Source: UBA1443 sp964445745
GTDB taxonomy: Bacteria; Omnitrophota; Omnitrophia; Omnitrophales; Aquincolibacteriaceae
Direction: 5' to 3'
DNA: 51,744 nucleotides
NCBI GenBank assembly: GCA_964445745.1
Contig: CAYULU010000007.1
Span: forward strand, 1 to 51,744
The notes under the pieces were generated by a model. It saw only the letters and a program-made list of their open reading frames with translations. It made no database searches and was not told where the DNA came from. This document shows positions 17,255-25,895 of the stretch, one piece after another. The position numbers and the translations under genes were made by a program. Every line of letters begins with the position of its first letter. Position 1 is the first letter of the stretch.

Positions 17255-19372
17255 ATGACTGATATTCTTTCGACACTTAATTCGACTCAGCGTGAAGCCG
17301 TCACCTGGCCCAAAGAGACTCCGCTTTTGATTTTGGCGGGTGCCGGAAGCGGGAAAACCCGGATTCTTACCCATCGGATTGCGCATCTCATTACACAAGG
17401 AGTCCCCGGGTTTCATATTTTAGGCGTGACTTTTACCAATAAAGCGGCTGGTGAAATGCGTTCCCGCGTCGAAAAACTGACACAGCAGCAGGTCTGGATC
17501 AGCACGTTTCATTCGACGTGTCTCAGAATACTGCGCCAGGATTCCTCTGCCATTGGCATGGATCCGAAATTTATCATTTATGATGAATACGACCAGCTTC
17601 AGATCATTAAGGAATGCCTCAAGGATCTCAGCCTCGATGAGAAAAAAGTTCACCCGAAAGGGGTTCGTGAGGAAATTCAAAGGGCAAAAGATTACCTCCT
17701 GACACCGCATCAGTTTTCAGAGAAGGCCATGGATCTTTACCAAGATTCAGTGTCCAGGATCTACTTGCTGTATGAAGAGAAGATGAAAAGGCTCAAGGCA
17801 TGCGATTTTGGAGATTTGATTATGAAAACCGTCGTGCTCTTTGACCGCGCGCCGGAGGTGTTAAAGTCATGGCAAAACCGCTTTCAGCATATTCTGATTG
17901 ATGAGTATCAGGATACGAATCATGCCCAATACCGGTTTGTGAAACAGCTCGCTTCGGCGCACAAAAGAATTACAGTGGTGGGAGATCCCGACCAGTCAAT
18001 CTATGCATGGCGTGGAGCGGACATCAAGAATATCCTCAATTTTGAAGGCGATTATTCCGATTGCGGCATGATCAGGATGGAACAAAACTATCGGTCGACG
18101 CCCGTCATCCTTGAGGCGGCCAATCAGCTGATTCGGAACAACCAGATGAGAAAACCCAAAGATCTCTGGACCGAAAAAAAAGGAGGTGAAAAAATCGAGC
18201 TTTATGATGCGGAAGATGAGACCGATGAGGCGATGCACGTGGTGTCGAATGTGATTCGACATCGTACCCAGGGCACACCTCTTGGGGAGCAGGTTGTTTT
18301 TTACCGAATCCATGCTCAGTCCCGAGTCCTGGAAGACCATCTTCGTCGTGCGAACATCCCCTACAAGATTGTCGGCGGGGTACGGTTCTATGATCGTAAA
18401 GAGATCAAGGATGTGATTGCCTACTTGCGGTTGATTGCGTATCCTTCGGATGAGCTGAGCTTGAAGCGGGTGATTAATGTGCCGGCTCGAGGGATCGGGA
18501 AAAAAGCTATGGAGACACTTGAGCGCGAAGTGGCCCGGTTTCGAAATCTTGAAAAGGCGACGCCGGAGTCCCTGTCGACGGTCACGAATCTGGATTCTCG
18601 GGCGGTTAGGGACGAGGTTCAACCCGGATTGTCTACCTGGGATTCTGTGCTATCAAATATTGCGAAGATTGAGGGACTTTCACCGCGGGTTAAAAAAAAT
18701 CTTGCGGATTTTTACGCTTTGATCAGAAATCTTAGAAGAAAAATAAGCGCGCTTTCGGTAAAGGAACTTCTGGAACAGGTGCTGGAGGGATCCCGTTACG
18801 TTGCGGAGCTTGAGGCTGAGCATACGGCGGAAGCCGAGACGAGGATTGAAAATATCCAAGAGTTTTTCAGTGTAATCGAAGATTTTGAGGAGCAGGGAAG
18901 CTCTCTATCAGATGATGCTGTGGGGACCGTTTCATTAACACCCTTAGAGTCATTTCTTGAATCGATCGAACTTGTGACCGACCTTGATGCATGGGATTCG
19001 GGGAAGGATGTGTTGACATTGATGACGCTTCATACGGCGAAGGGTCTTGAGTTCCCGGTGGTACATATGGTCGGTCTCGAAGAGGGGATTTTCCCTCATG
19101 TGAACTCCTATCTTGGTTCAGCGGATGAGATTGAAGAAGAACGGCGGCTTTGCTATGTGGGGATTACACGTGCCCGTGAGTCTCTTCACATGTCCTATGC
19201 TGCGGCCCGCCGTCTTTATGGGGCCATACACCATAATCTTCCCTCAAGATTTTTGACGGAGATCCCTTCCCACTTTTTCAAGACGGCCCGACGAAATACG
19301 CGTTATGAGGATGATCGAAATGAATTGATTGATTCCCGGATTGAAGATGATCCTGTCATCGATTTTGATTAA
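17255..19372 (+). CDS. UvrD/PcrA-type superfamily 1 DNA helicase
   Basis: This is an ATP-dependent 3'-5' DNA helicase for repair and for removing proteins from DNA. The 705-residue product carries all SF1A motifs in order: AGAGSGKT (residues 28-35), TFTNKAAGEMR, DEYQDTN, VGDPDQSIYAWRGA, EQNYRST, TLHTAKGLEFPVV and YVGITRARESL. The length fits UvrD/PcrA rather than Rep or RecB. The C-terminus lacks the long tail of E. coli UvrD and ends in an acidic stretch. GAAAAGAA precedes the ATG. It is probably transcribed separately from the J-domain gene downstream. Confidence 0.95.
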   Translation: MTDILSTLNSTQREAVTWPKETPLLILAGAGSGKTRILTHRIAHLITQGVPGFHILGVTFTNKAAGEMRSRVEKLTQQQVWISTFHSTCLRILRQDSSAIGMDPKFIIYDEYDQLQIIKECLKDLSLDEKKVHPKGVREEIQRAKDYLLTPHQFSEKAMDLYQDSVSRIYLLYEEKMKRLKACDFGDLIMKTVVLFDRAPEVLKSWQNRFQHILIDEYQDTNHAQYRFVKQLASAHKRITVVGDPDQSIYAWRGADIKNILNFEGDYSDCGMIRMEQNYRSTPVILEAANQLIRNNQMRKPKDLWTEKKGGEKIELYDAEDETDEAMHVVSNVIRHRTQGTPLGEQVVFYRIHAQSRVLEDHLRRANIPYKIVGGVRFYDRKEIKDVIAYLRLIAYPSDELSLKRVINVPARGIGKKAMETLEREVARFRNLEKATPESLSTVTNLDSRAVRDEVQPGLSTWDSVLSNIAKIEGLSPRVKKNLADFYALIRNLRRKISALSVKELLEQVLEGSRYVAELEAEHTAEAETRIENIQEFFSVIEDFEEQGSSLSDDAVGTVSLTPLESFLESIELVTDLDAWDSGKDVLTLMTLHTAKGLEFPVVHMVGLEEGIFPHVNSYLGSADEIEEERRLCYVGITRARESLHMSYAAARRLYGAIHHNLPSRFLTEIPSHFFKTARRNTRYEDDRNELIDSRIEDDPVIDFD

Positions 19373-19473
19373 GAGTAAAATGAGTTGTGATGGAAAAGCG
19401 GTAAGAATTTGTATAAGATAGCGCCCTAAGTGGACGAATGCCCCCGTGGTTGGATCAGCCTAAGGTAAAATAG

Positions 19474-20178
19474 ATGAAACAAAAAGACTATTATCAGGTG
19501 CTGGGAGTTTCGGAATCTGCGACCGCAGACGAGATGAAGAAAGTGTATCGAAAACTGGCGGTCAAATATCATCCCGATAAAAATCCGGGCAATAAAGAGG
19601 CTGAAGCTAAATTTAAGGAGATTTCCGAAGCTTATTATGTATTGAGTGATGAAAAACGGCGCAAGCAGTATGATCAGATGCGGAAGTTTGGCGGGGGTTT
19701 TCAAGGGAATTACGCCGGAGCGCAGGGTTTTGATTTTGAGGAGCTTCTCCGGCAGTTTTCCGGAAAAGGGGCGCGCGCTCAAGGCCGATACTCGGCTTTT
19801 TCTGACATTTTTTCAGATCTTTTTGGAGGGGGGATGGGAAACGGCGGGAGCCCCTATCAGTTTTATTCGACGGGGCCTAAAAGTGGTTCGCATCCCCGGT
19901 ATTATCAATCTGCTTCTTCCGGCTTTGGTGATGATGAGTATGTCGGACAGTCCCAGGACATTGAATCGGATGTGACTGTCGGGCTGAAGATCTCAAAAAA
20001 AAGAGCCAAGGAAGGCGGGGAAGTGACTTTTAAAACTCATGAAGGAAAAATGATATCGGTTAAAATTCCCGCAGGAGTCAGGGAAGGTCAGAAACTCCGT
20101 CTCTCCCGCCAGGGTCGGGAGTGTCCGGCCTGTCATCATCCGGGGGACCTGATCTTGAAAATTAAGGTGGGGGAATAA
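19474..20178 (+). CDS. J-domain co-chaperone with short C-terminal domain
   Basis: This DnaJ-like protein would stimulate an Hsp70 ATPase. The 234-residue product has a complete J domain (residues 4-68) with the HPD triad in KYHPDKNPG. A glycine/phenylalanine-rich linker follows to about residue 150. Only one C-terminal beta-domain remains (about residues 165-234), containing IPAGVREGQKLRLSRQG. The DnaJ zinc-finger repeats are missing, so it is closer to CbpA but shorter. An isolated CPAC pair occurs near the end. Its stop overlaps the start of the LOG gene by one base. Confidence 0.88.
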   Translation: MKQKDYYQVLGVSESATADEMKKVYRKLAVKYHPDKNPGNKEAEAKFKEISEAYYVLSDEKRRKQYDQMRKFGGGFQGNYAGAQGFDFEELLRQFSGKGARAQGRYSAFSDIFSDLFGGGMGNGGSPYQFYSTGPKSGSHPRYYQSASSGFGDDEYVGQSQDIESDVTVGLKISKKRAKEGGEVTFKTHEGKMISVKIPAGVREGQKLRLSRQGRECPACHHPGDLILKIKVGE

Positions 20179-21227
20179 TGCCGGAACTGCGTTTTGACAA
20201 ATACGGAGCGAATACAGGAGATCCCCGGATTGACGCGCTGATTCACCAGCTCGTGCATGATGTTGGCCCTGGAGAGAATGCTGACCTGGTGGAGGAGTTG
20301 ATCTCCTCAGCGATTGGTGTTTACCGTGACGGGTTGGAACGCGGTGACATGAAGATCATCAATACGGCTGTTAAGGAATTGCGCCGAAGCCTTCATGTAT
20401 TTGAACCTTATCGGGCAATGCGAAAAGTGGCTGTTTTTGGTTCAGCGAGAACGCCCAAGACGGATCCGAATTACCAGATTGCTCTCAAATTTTCTAAAAC
20501 CATTGTTCAAAAACAGTGGATGGTGATTACGGGGGCCGCTTCCGGTATCATGGAGGCGGGAAATGCGGGAGCGGGGCGCAAGGGAAGTTTCGGAATGAAT
20601 ATACGTCTCCCGTTTGAGCAAGAAGCGAATCCTGTGATATTGAAAGACCCCAAGCTTGTTACGTTTAAATATTTTTTTACGCGAAAACTCATGTTTCTCA
20701 GAGAATCGCATGCCACGATTCTCTGCCCGGGGGGGTACGGGACTCACGATGAAGGTTTTGAGACGTTAACTCTGGTGCAGACTGGCAAGACCGATCCGCG
20801 ACCCATCGTTTGCCTGGATGCGCCGGGCTCGACTTACTGGCAAGATTTTAAAGAATTTCTGGAAAAGCAGCTTGCAAGGGGCAAAATGATTCATCCTGAT
20901 GACGTTGATTTGATGTTTTTTACACAGAATGCTGACAAGGCCGTCGATCATATTTTGAATTTTTACCATCGATATCACTCCATGCGGTACATTCGGGATC
21001 TCTTGGTGCTCAGGATTGAAAAGCCGCTTACCGAATCACAATTAGATGATCTTAATCAACGGTTCGCTTCCATGATCCGGAAAGGCAAGATCGAGCAGTC
21101 CCTGAAGCCCTTTGAAGAGGAAAAAAATGTCCCGTACACGTTTCATCTGACCCGACTATCGTTTTATTTCAAAAAAGACTGTAATAATGTCTTAAGAAGG
21201 ATGATTGACGCGATCAATTCATTTTGA
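20178..21227 (+). CDS. LOG-family nucleotide-hydrolase-like protein
   Basis: This is a Rossmann-fold protein of the LOG (lysine decarboxylase-like) family, whose characterised members hydrolyse nucleoside monophosphates to the base and ribose 5-phosphate. The 349-residue product has VAVFGSART, VITGAASGIMEAGNAGA, and the signature CPGGYGTHDE, matching PGGxGTxxE. Extra N- and C-terminal segments make it longer than cytokinin-type LOG proteins. The substrate cannot be stated from the sequence. Its ATG overlaps the J-protein stop, so the pair is probably co-translated. Confidence 0.87.
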   Translation: MPELRFDKYGANTGDPRIDALIHQLVHDVGPGENADLVEELISSAIGVYRDGLERGDMKIINTAVKELRRSLHVFEPYRAMRKVAVFGSARTPKTDPNYQIALKFSKTIVQKQWMVITGAASGIMEAGNAGAGRKGSFGMNIRLPFEQEANPVILKDPKLVTFKYFFTRKLMFLRESHATILCPGGYGTHDEGFETLTLVQTGKTDPRPIVCLDAPGSTYWQDFKEFLEKQLARGKMIHPDDVDLMFFTQNADKAVDHILNFYHRYHSMRYIRDLLVLRIEKPLTESQLDDLNQRFASMIRKGKIEQSLKPFEEEKNVPYTFHLTRLSFYFKKDCNNVLRRMIDAINSF

Positions 21228-21277
21228 GCGTCGAGCCGTGACGTTTCTTAAAGAAATGATATCAACGTTTCGCCATT

Positions 21278-21351
21278 GGGCAATTAGCTCAGTTGGTTAG
21301 AGCATCTCCTTTACACGGAGAGGGTCAGAGGTTCGAATCCTCTATTGCCCA
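21278..21351 (+). tRNA. tRNA-Val (UAC)
   Basis: This is a full cloverleaf. Acceptor stem GGGCAAT pairs with ATTGCCC. The D arm is GCTCAGTTGGTTAGAGC, the anticodon loop is TTTACAC with anticodon TAC, and the T arm contains GGTTCGAATCC. The discriminator base is A and is followed by GTGG, so CCA is not encoded and must be added by the nucleotidyltransferase encoded at 40989-42359. Confidence 0.96.
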
Positions 21352-21426
21352 GTGGCGAATGTTTTGATTTTTTGAGCTGGCAGGGATCACGACTCGGAAG
21401 CAATACGGTATTGAGCTTAAAAAAAA

Positions 21427-21503
21427 TGGCGGGAGCGACGGGGCTCGAACCCGCAACCTCCGGATCGACAGTCCGGAGCTCTAACCAATTGAGCTACGCC
21501 CCC
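21427..21503 (-). tRNA. tRNA-Asp (GUC)
   Basis: On the minus strand the gene starts GGGGGCG and ends CGCTCCCGCCA. The anticodon stem CCGGA/TCCGG holds the loop CTGTCGA with anticodon GTC, and the T loop contains GGTTCGAGCC. CCA is encoded, unlike in the neighbouring tRNA-Val. It is convergent with tRNA-Val and is the only minus-strand gene recognised in the window. Confidence 0.96.
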
Positions 21504-21548
21504 ACCTCAGAAAGATTACCGAAAGTGGAGCGGTATTCTAACCATACG

Positions 21549-22898
21549 ATGGGTTCTTCTCAAGTGAAAAGTAAAAAAAAAATACGAATCGGGATTGTGT
21601 CATTGGGGTGTCCCAAAACTCTTGTGGATAGTGAAATTGTCCTGGGGACACTCGGTGAATCCCGTGTTGCGGTGGTGCGACGCGTCGAAGAGAGTGATGT
21701 GGTGTTGCTTAATACCTGCGGGTTTATAAGAGACGCAAAAGATGAATCCATCGATTATATTCTAGGGCTACTTGAGCAAAAAAAAAGAGGAAGATTGCGT
21801 GCCGTCATCGTGATGGGATGCCTTGTCCAGCGGTACGCGGCGGAATTACAGAAGAATTTCCCGGAGGTTGATGCATTTCTTGGGTCGGGTGATTATGATC
21901 AATTGACAAGGGTTTTGAAATCAGTCCTCGACGGAAAACGTTCGACTGTGACCGGACATTTGGGATATCTTGGAAAATCTGACGAGAAAAGAGTACCCCT
22001 CACTCCGAAATTTTTTCGTTACCTTAAGATTTCCGAAGGTTGTAATCACACTTGTTCGTTCTGTGTGATTCCCCAAATTCGTGGCCGATTCCGCTCGCGA
22101 ACGGTTGCCGATGTTGAAAAAGAAGCAAAATTGCTTGTCCAAAAGGGGGCGAAGGAGATCATCCTGATTGGGCAGGATATAACCCGATTCGGGTATGACT
22201 ATGCCCAAAAGCCGATGCTCTCGGAACTCCTCGAGGTCTTGGAGAGAATCGATGGATTGGGTTGGATCCGCCTTCTTTATGCTTATCCTAATTCTGTGAG
22301 TGATTCTCTGATTCGAAAGATTGCCGAATCCCGGAAAATCTGCCACTACCTGGACTTACCACTTCAACATATTAGTGATAATATACTCACCGCAATGGGG
22401 CGTGGTTTTAATCGTGAAAAAACACGCGAGTTGATCCGGAAACTTCGGTGCGACATCCCCGATCTCACGCTGAGGACGAGTTTTATCGTCGGTTTTCCGG
22501 GTGAAACCGAAAAGGATTTTCAGGCCCTTTTAGATTTTGTGTCTTGGGCGCAATTTGAGAGGGTCGGTGTCTTCAAGTATTCGCAAGAAGAAGGAACGCG
22601 GGCGGCGAAGATGCGGTCGCAGGTTCCGGAAAAAGTGAAAGAACGCAGGTACCACGAACTGATGATCCTCCAGCGCGGGATCGCCGAAGGGATTAGTAAA
22701 AAACAGGTAGGACGAGAGATGGAAGTTTTAATTGAGGAAAAGACGGTTTCTAATACCTGGAAAGGGCGTACGATGATGGATGCACCCGAGATTGATCCGC
22801 ACGTGATCGTGATGAGTACCCGGGCTTTACGAAAAGGGACATTTTATCCAGTTAGAATAACAGGAGCTAAAGGTTATGACCTTCTTGGGAAAATTTAA
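21549..22898 (+). CDS. rimO: Ribosomal protein S12 methylthiotransferase RimO
   Basis: RimO is a radical SAM enzyme that adds a methylthio group to an aspartate of ribosomal protein S12. The 449-residue product has the N-terminal methylthiotransferase domain with SLGCPKTLVDSE, NTCGFI and VMGCLVQRY, which give the auxiliary cluster cysteines. The radical SAM motif CNHTCSFC follows (C165, C169, C172), with a C-terminal TRAM region. LGCPKTLVDSE and SEGCNHTC mark RimO rather than MiaB. The frame is open further upstream through the antisense of tRNA-Asp, but ATG 21549 gives the correct N-terminus. It overlaps the next gene by 23 bases. Confidence 0.95.
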   Translation: MGSSQVKSKKKIRIGIVSLGCPKTLVDSEIVLGTLGESRVAVVRRVEESDVVLLNTCGFIRDAKDESIDYILGLLEQKKRGRLRAVIVMGCLVQRYAAELQKNFPEVDAFLGSGDYDQLTRVLKSVLDGKRSTVTGHLGYLGKSDEKRVPLTPKFFRYLKISEGCNHTCSFCVIPQIRGRFRSRTVADVEKEAKLLVQKGAKEIILIGQDITRFGYDYAQKPMLSELLEVLERIDGLGWIRLLYAYPNSVSDSLIRKIAESRKICHYLDLPLQHISDNILTAMGRGFNREKTRELIRKLRCDIPDLTLRTSFIVGFPGETEKDFQALLDFVSWAQFERVGVFKYSQEEGTRAAKMRSQVPEKVKERRYHELMILQRGIAEGISKKQVGREMEVLIEEKTVSNTWKGRTMMDAPEIDPHVIVMSTRALRKGTFYPVRITGAKGYDLLGKI

Positions 22899-23892
22899 AT
22901 TCTCATTGTTTCATCCCAATCATCTTAGTATTTTTCGAGGAGTGATCGGAGGGGGGTTGCCCTTTCTGATCTTCGCAAATAGCCCGGGGGCCCACCTCGC
23001 GGCTGCCGTGCTTTTTATTTTGGGAGCGATTACGGATTACTGGGACGGCTGGCTCGCGCGTCAATACAAGCTCGAATCAAAATTTGGAAAGTGGATTGAT
23101 CCGTTTATGGACAAAATTCTGATCCTGGCTCCTCTAGCGGCATTTTCCAAGCTCGGTTTCTTCTCGCCGTGGTGGCTGGTTCCCATTTTTGCCCGAGAGA
23201 TTGTGGTGACTTTTTGCAGAACGGCATGGCTGGTCGAAGGGAAGTCGTTTGGTGCTGAGAAGCTTGGGAAGCTGAAGTTTGTTTTTCAGGTGACAAGTGT
23301 TTGTGTCGCGTTCGGGATGTTTGTGTTCTGGGACTATGCCGCCACGGAATCGATCGCCCGCTGGTTTGCGCCCTTGCTTCTCCCTGTGATTGCTGTGACA
23401 GTCCTTTTAACCTTGCTCTCGGGATTCTTTTTTCTCTGGAATCAGCGGGGGCATTTTGGTTCGCAAGGGTTTGTCCGTTTTGTTCTTGCCTGCGGGGTCG
23501 GTCTTTTTCCCAGAGCACCCGGGACATGGGGGAGTCTGGTAGGAATCTTGCTTGTTTTTCTAACAGGCTGGAACCTTGGATTGTATCTCGTTTTGATGGT
23601 TGCCCTGATCGTGGTAGGACAAGTGACGTTCCGGAATCTTGAAGACAAGAGTGACCCGGATCCTCAGTCCATCGTCATTGACGAGGTCTTGGGTATTCTC
23701 GTGACATTTTTGCTGATCCCTGTGACGTGGGTGACTGTGCCGGTCGGATTTCTCCTGTTTCGATTGTTTGATGTCAAAAAACCTTTTCCCATCCGAAAAC
23801 TTGAGCACATCCCGGGATATTGGGGCATTATGGCGGATGATATTGGTGCCGGGATTTATGCCTGGATAATTCTATTCCTGATCTTTGCCTGA
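22876..23892 (+). CDS. Fused PGP synthase (PgsA) and PGP phosphatase (PgpA)
   Basis: This single 338-residue membrane protein appears to carry out two successive steps of phosphatidylglycerol synthesis. Residues 1 to about 185 form a CDP-alcohol phosphotransferase. The complete signature D54-x2-D57-G58-x2-A61-R62-x8-G71-x3-D75-x3-D79 is present. From about residue 195 the sequence is PgpA-like, with LFPRAPGTWGSL, VIDEVLG (D269, E270) and FRLFDVKKPFPI. No stop or frame break separates the halves. AAAGG lies just before the ATG, which is inside rimO. The rimO-pgsA-cinA order is common in bacteria; the fusion is not. Confidence 0.9.
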   Translation: MTFLGKFKFSLFHPNHLSIFRGVIGGGLPFLIFANSPGAHLAAAVLFILGAITDYWDGWLARQYKLESKFGKWIDPFMDKILILAPLAAFSKLGFFSPWWLVPIFAREIVVTFCRTAWLVEGKSFGAEKLGKLKFVFQVTSVCVAFGMFVFWDYAATESIARWFAPLLLPVIAVTVLLTLLSGFFFLWNQRGHFGSQGFVRFVLACGVGLFPRAPGTWGSLVGILLVFLTGWNLGLYLVLMVALIVVGQVTFRNLEDKSDPDPQSIVIDEVLGILVTFLLIPVTWVTVPVGFLLFRLFDVKKPFPIRKLEHIPGYWGIMADDIGAGIYAWIILFLIFA

Positions 23893-23902
23893 GGCCCCTT
23901 TC

Positions 23903-25317
23903 GTGAGACCTTCTGCGGCAGTTCTTTCCGTCGGCAACGAAGTCCTGAGAGGATCGACGGTAAATTCAAACGCTGCGTTTCTGGGCAAAGAGCTTTCGGA
24001 ACTTGGGTTTGACGTTGGGATTCATACGGTGTGTCCCGATACTGAAGAGGCGATTAGATTTCATTTGGGTGATCTTTTTCGCCGGACAGATGTGGTGATC
24101 CTGAGCGGAGGCCTGGGCCCGACGCCCGATGACGTGACCCGGGAAGGCATTGCCGCCTATTTTAATGTCCCTTTGATTTTTTCAAAAGCACAGTTCTCCC
24201 GGCTTTGCCGGATCTACAAACGCTTTGAAAAACCCGTCCCTTTGCTTGTCCGTCGTGAGGCTTATTATCCTGCTAACGCAAAACCCTTATTGAACCGGTT
24301 CGGCATTGCCCTGGGGTTTATGATAGAGAAAAAGGGAAAGCTCGTGATTGCCCTCCCGGGTGTTCCGTCAGAACTCATCAATATGTACGGGGATGTGGTT
24401 CGACCGCTGTTGAAGAAACATTATCCGCAAGTGGAGCCGGTCAATCAGTTNNNNNNNNNNNNNNNNNNNNNNNNNNNNNNNNNNNNNNNNNNNNNNNNNN
24501 NNNNNNNNNNNNNNNNNNNNNNNNNNNNNNNNNNNNNNNNNNNNNNNNNNTGGTTCGACCGCTGTTGAAGAAACATTATCCGCAAGTGGAGCCGGTCAAT
24601 CAGTTAATCGTCAAGATGGCGGGTATTTCCGAGCCTGACGTTATGATGAAACTGCGAAAGGATTTCTTTGCTGACCGTTTCGTTTTTGGAATTTATCCGA
24701 CAGCTGGGGAAGTTGCCATTCGAATCCAGGCGGATTCCTGGAAATTACTTAAAAAATTAAAACAAAAAATATCAAAGCGGTTACAAGATTTTATCTACGC
24801 ATGGGAGGACCTGCCGCTGGCTCGGGTCGTTGGGCAACTATTAGAGGAAAGGGAAGAGACCCTCGCGGTGGCTGAAAGTTGTACGGGAGGACTGTTATCT
24901 TCCGAAATATCACGATATGCGGGGGCCAGCCGTTTTTTTAAGGGGGGGGCTGTTGTTTATCATCAGGAGATAAAGACTCAGTTGGGAGTTGACCTCCGGA
25001 TCCTTCGAAAGCACGGAGAGGTGTCCCCGGAGGTGGCCAAAGCACTTGCCATCGCGGTGCGATCCCGGATGAATAGTACCTACGGAGTTGGGATTACGGG
25101 GATTGCGGGTCCTCGGGGAGGAAGCCGTAAAAAACCCGTGGGTCTTGTTTTTATCGCATGGGCCGGTCCCCAGGGGAGTCCGAAAGTCTGGCGTCATCAC
25201 TTTTGGGGAGATCGTAGGCAAATTCAGCGAAGGGCCACGGTCAAGTCGCTGGAATATCTCTGGCGGAAAATCCGCAAGCCAGGCCAATTTTTTGCTGGCA
25301 AACAGGTTGTGGGATGA
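23903..25317 (+). CDS. cinA: CinA-family protein (MoCF-like domain plus PncC amidase domain), interrupted by an assembly gap
   Basis: CinA proteins combine an N-terminal molybdopterin-binding-like domain with a C-terminal nicotinamide-nucleotide amidase domain that recycles pyridine nucleotides. The N-terminal part has VGNEVLRGSTVNSN and ILSGGLGPTPDDVT. The C-terminal part has AESCTGGLLSSEIS and GITGIAGPRGG. As given, the frame is broken by 100 Ns plus a 55-base duplicate. Removing 155 bases makes both halves one continuous frame through EPVNQLIVKMAG. The start is GTG 23903 with GAGG eight bases upstream; TTG 23885 is an alternative. The stop overlaps thpR (ATGA). The gene is very likely intact in the organism. 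Confidence 0.9.
24396..24605. other. Scaffold gap flanked by identical 55-base ends
   Basis: One hundred Ns occupy 24451-24550. The 55 bases before the gap (24396-24450) are identical to the 55 bases after it (24551-24605). Both lie in cinA, and merging them restores the reading frame. This is the pattern left when two contigs that overlap by one k-mer length are scaffolded without being joined. It is not a biological repeat. Confidence 0.93.
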
Positions 25318-25895
25318 CCGCGGGTTATCTTCGTTTATTTCTAGGTTTTCCACTGACGAATTTTATCAATGAAATCGAACAGGTCTTAGCGATTTTGCGG
25401 CCTCAACTGGACGAGGTCAAATGGGTTTTGCCGGAACAGTGTCACGTGACCATCCATTTTTTTGGCGATACACCTGTTTCTGAAGTGGAAACAATTGATA
25501 AAGGCCTGCGACCCCTTTTGGATAAAATCCCGACGCCGGCCATACGATTGAAAGGGATCGGGGCGTTTCCGGATATGAAACGGCCGAAGGTCCTTTGGGT
25601 TGGGATTGAGGAACCGTTGGGGACGCTCCAGGAATTCGTTCTTCGGGTGCGACAAGAGGTGAACCGGCTTGGGTATCCAGTCGAGGATAGGCCGTTCACG
25701 CCTCATGCGACGTTGGGAAGGGTTAAAAATATTTCTCGGCAAAGTAAAATAGAATCAATGCTCGCGGGTCGGCCCCTTCCATTTTCCACAGCGCTGAAGC
25801 CATTGAAACAAATGGTGCTTTTCAAAAGTGAACTTCAACCTTCGCGAGCGATTTATGAAGCCCTCAAAGAATATCCGATGGTCTCAATTGACTAG
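25314..25895 (+). CDS. thpR: RNA 2',3'-cyclic phosphodiesterase ThpR
   Basis: This 2H-phosphoesterase opens 2',3'-cyclic phosphates on RNA ends and was formerly called 2'-5' RNA ligase. The 193-residue product has the LRLFLGFPL N-terminus and both catalytic HxT motifs: HVTI at residue 44 and HATL at about residue 131. The length is typical. The ATG overlaps the cinA stop, matching the frequent cinA-thpR pairing. In many genomes recA follows; here an endonuclease III-like gene does. Confidence 0.94.
   Translation: MTAGYLRLFLGFPLTNFINEIEQVLAILRPQLDEVKWVLPEQCHVTIHFFGDTPVSEVETIDKGLRPLLDKIPTPAIRLKGIGAFPDMKRPKVLWVGIEEPLGTLQEFVLRVRQEVNRLGYPVEDRPFTPHATLGRVKNISRQSKIESMLAGRPLPFSTALKPLKQMVLFKSELQPSRAIYEALKEYPMVSID

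Noticed and set aside
21398..21418. A palindrome between the two tRNA genes as a shared terminator
   Set aside because: The T-run on the minus strand precedes the stem, and on the plus strand the stem is followed by A's, so neither strand has terminator geometry.
21345..21548. An N-terminal extension of RimO reading through 21345-21548
   Set aside because: This stretch is the antisense of tRNA-Asp; the ATG at 21549 gives the canonical RimO N-terminus.
24396..24605. A genuine 55-base tandem duplication in cinA
   Set aside because: Exact identity up to both gap edges, the fixed 100-N gap and restoration of the reading frame on merging point to an assembly artefact.
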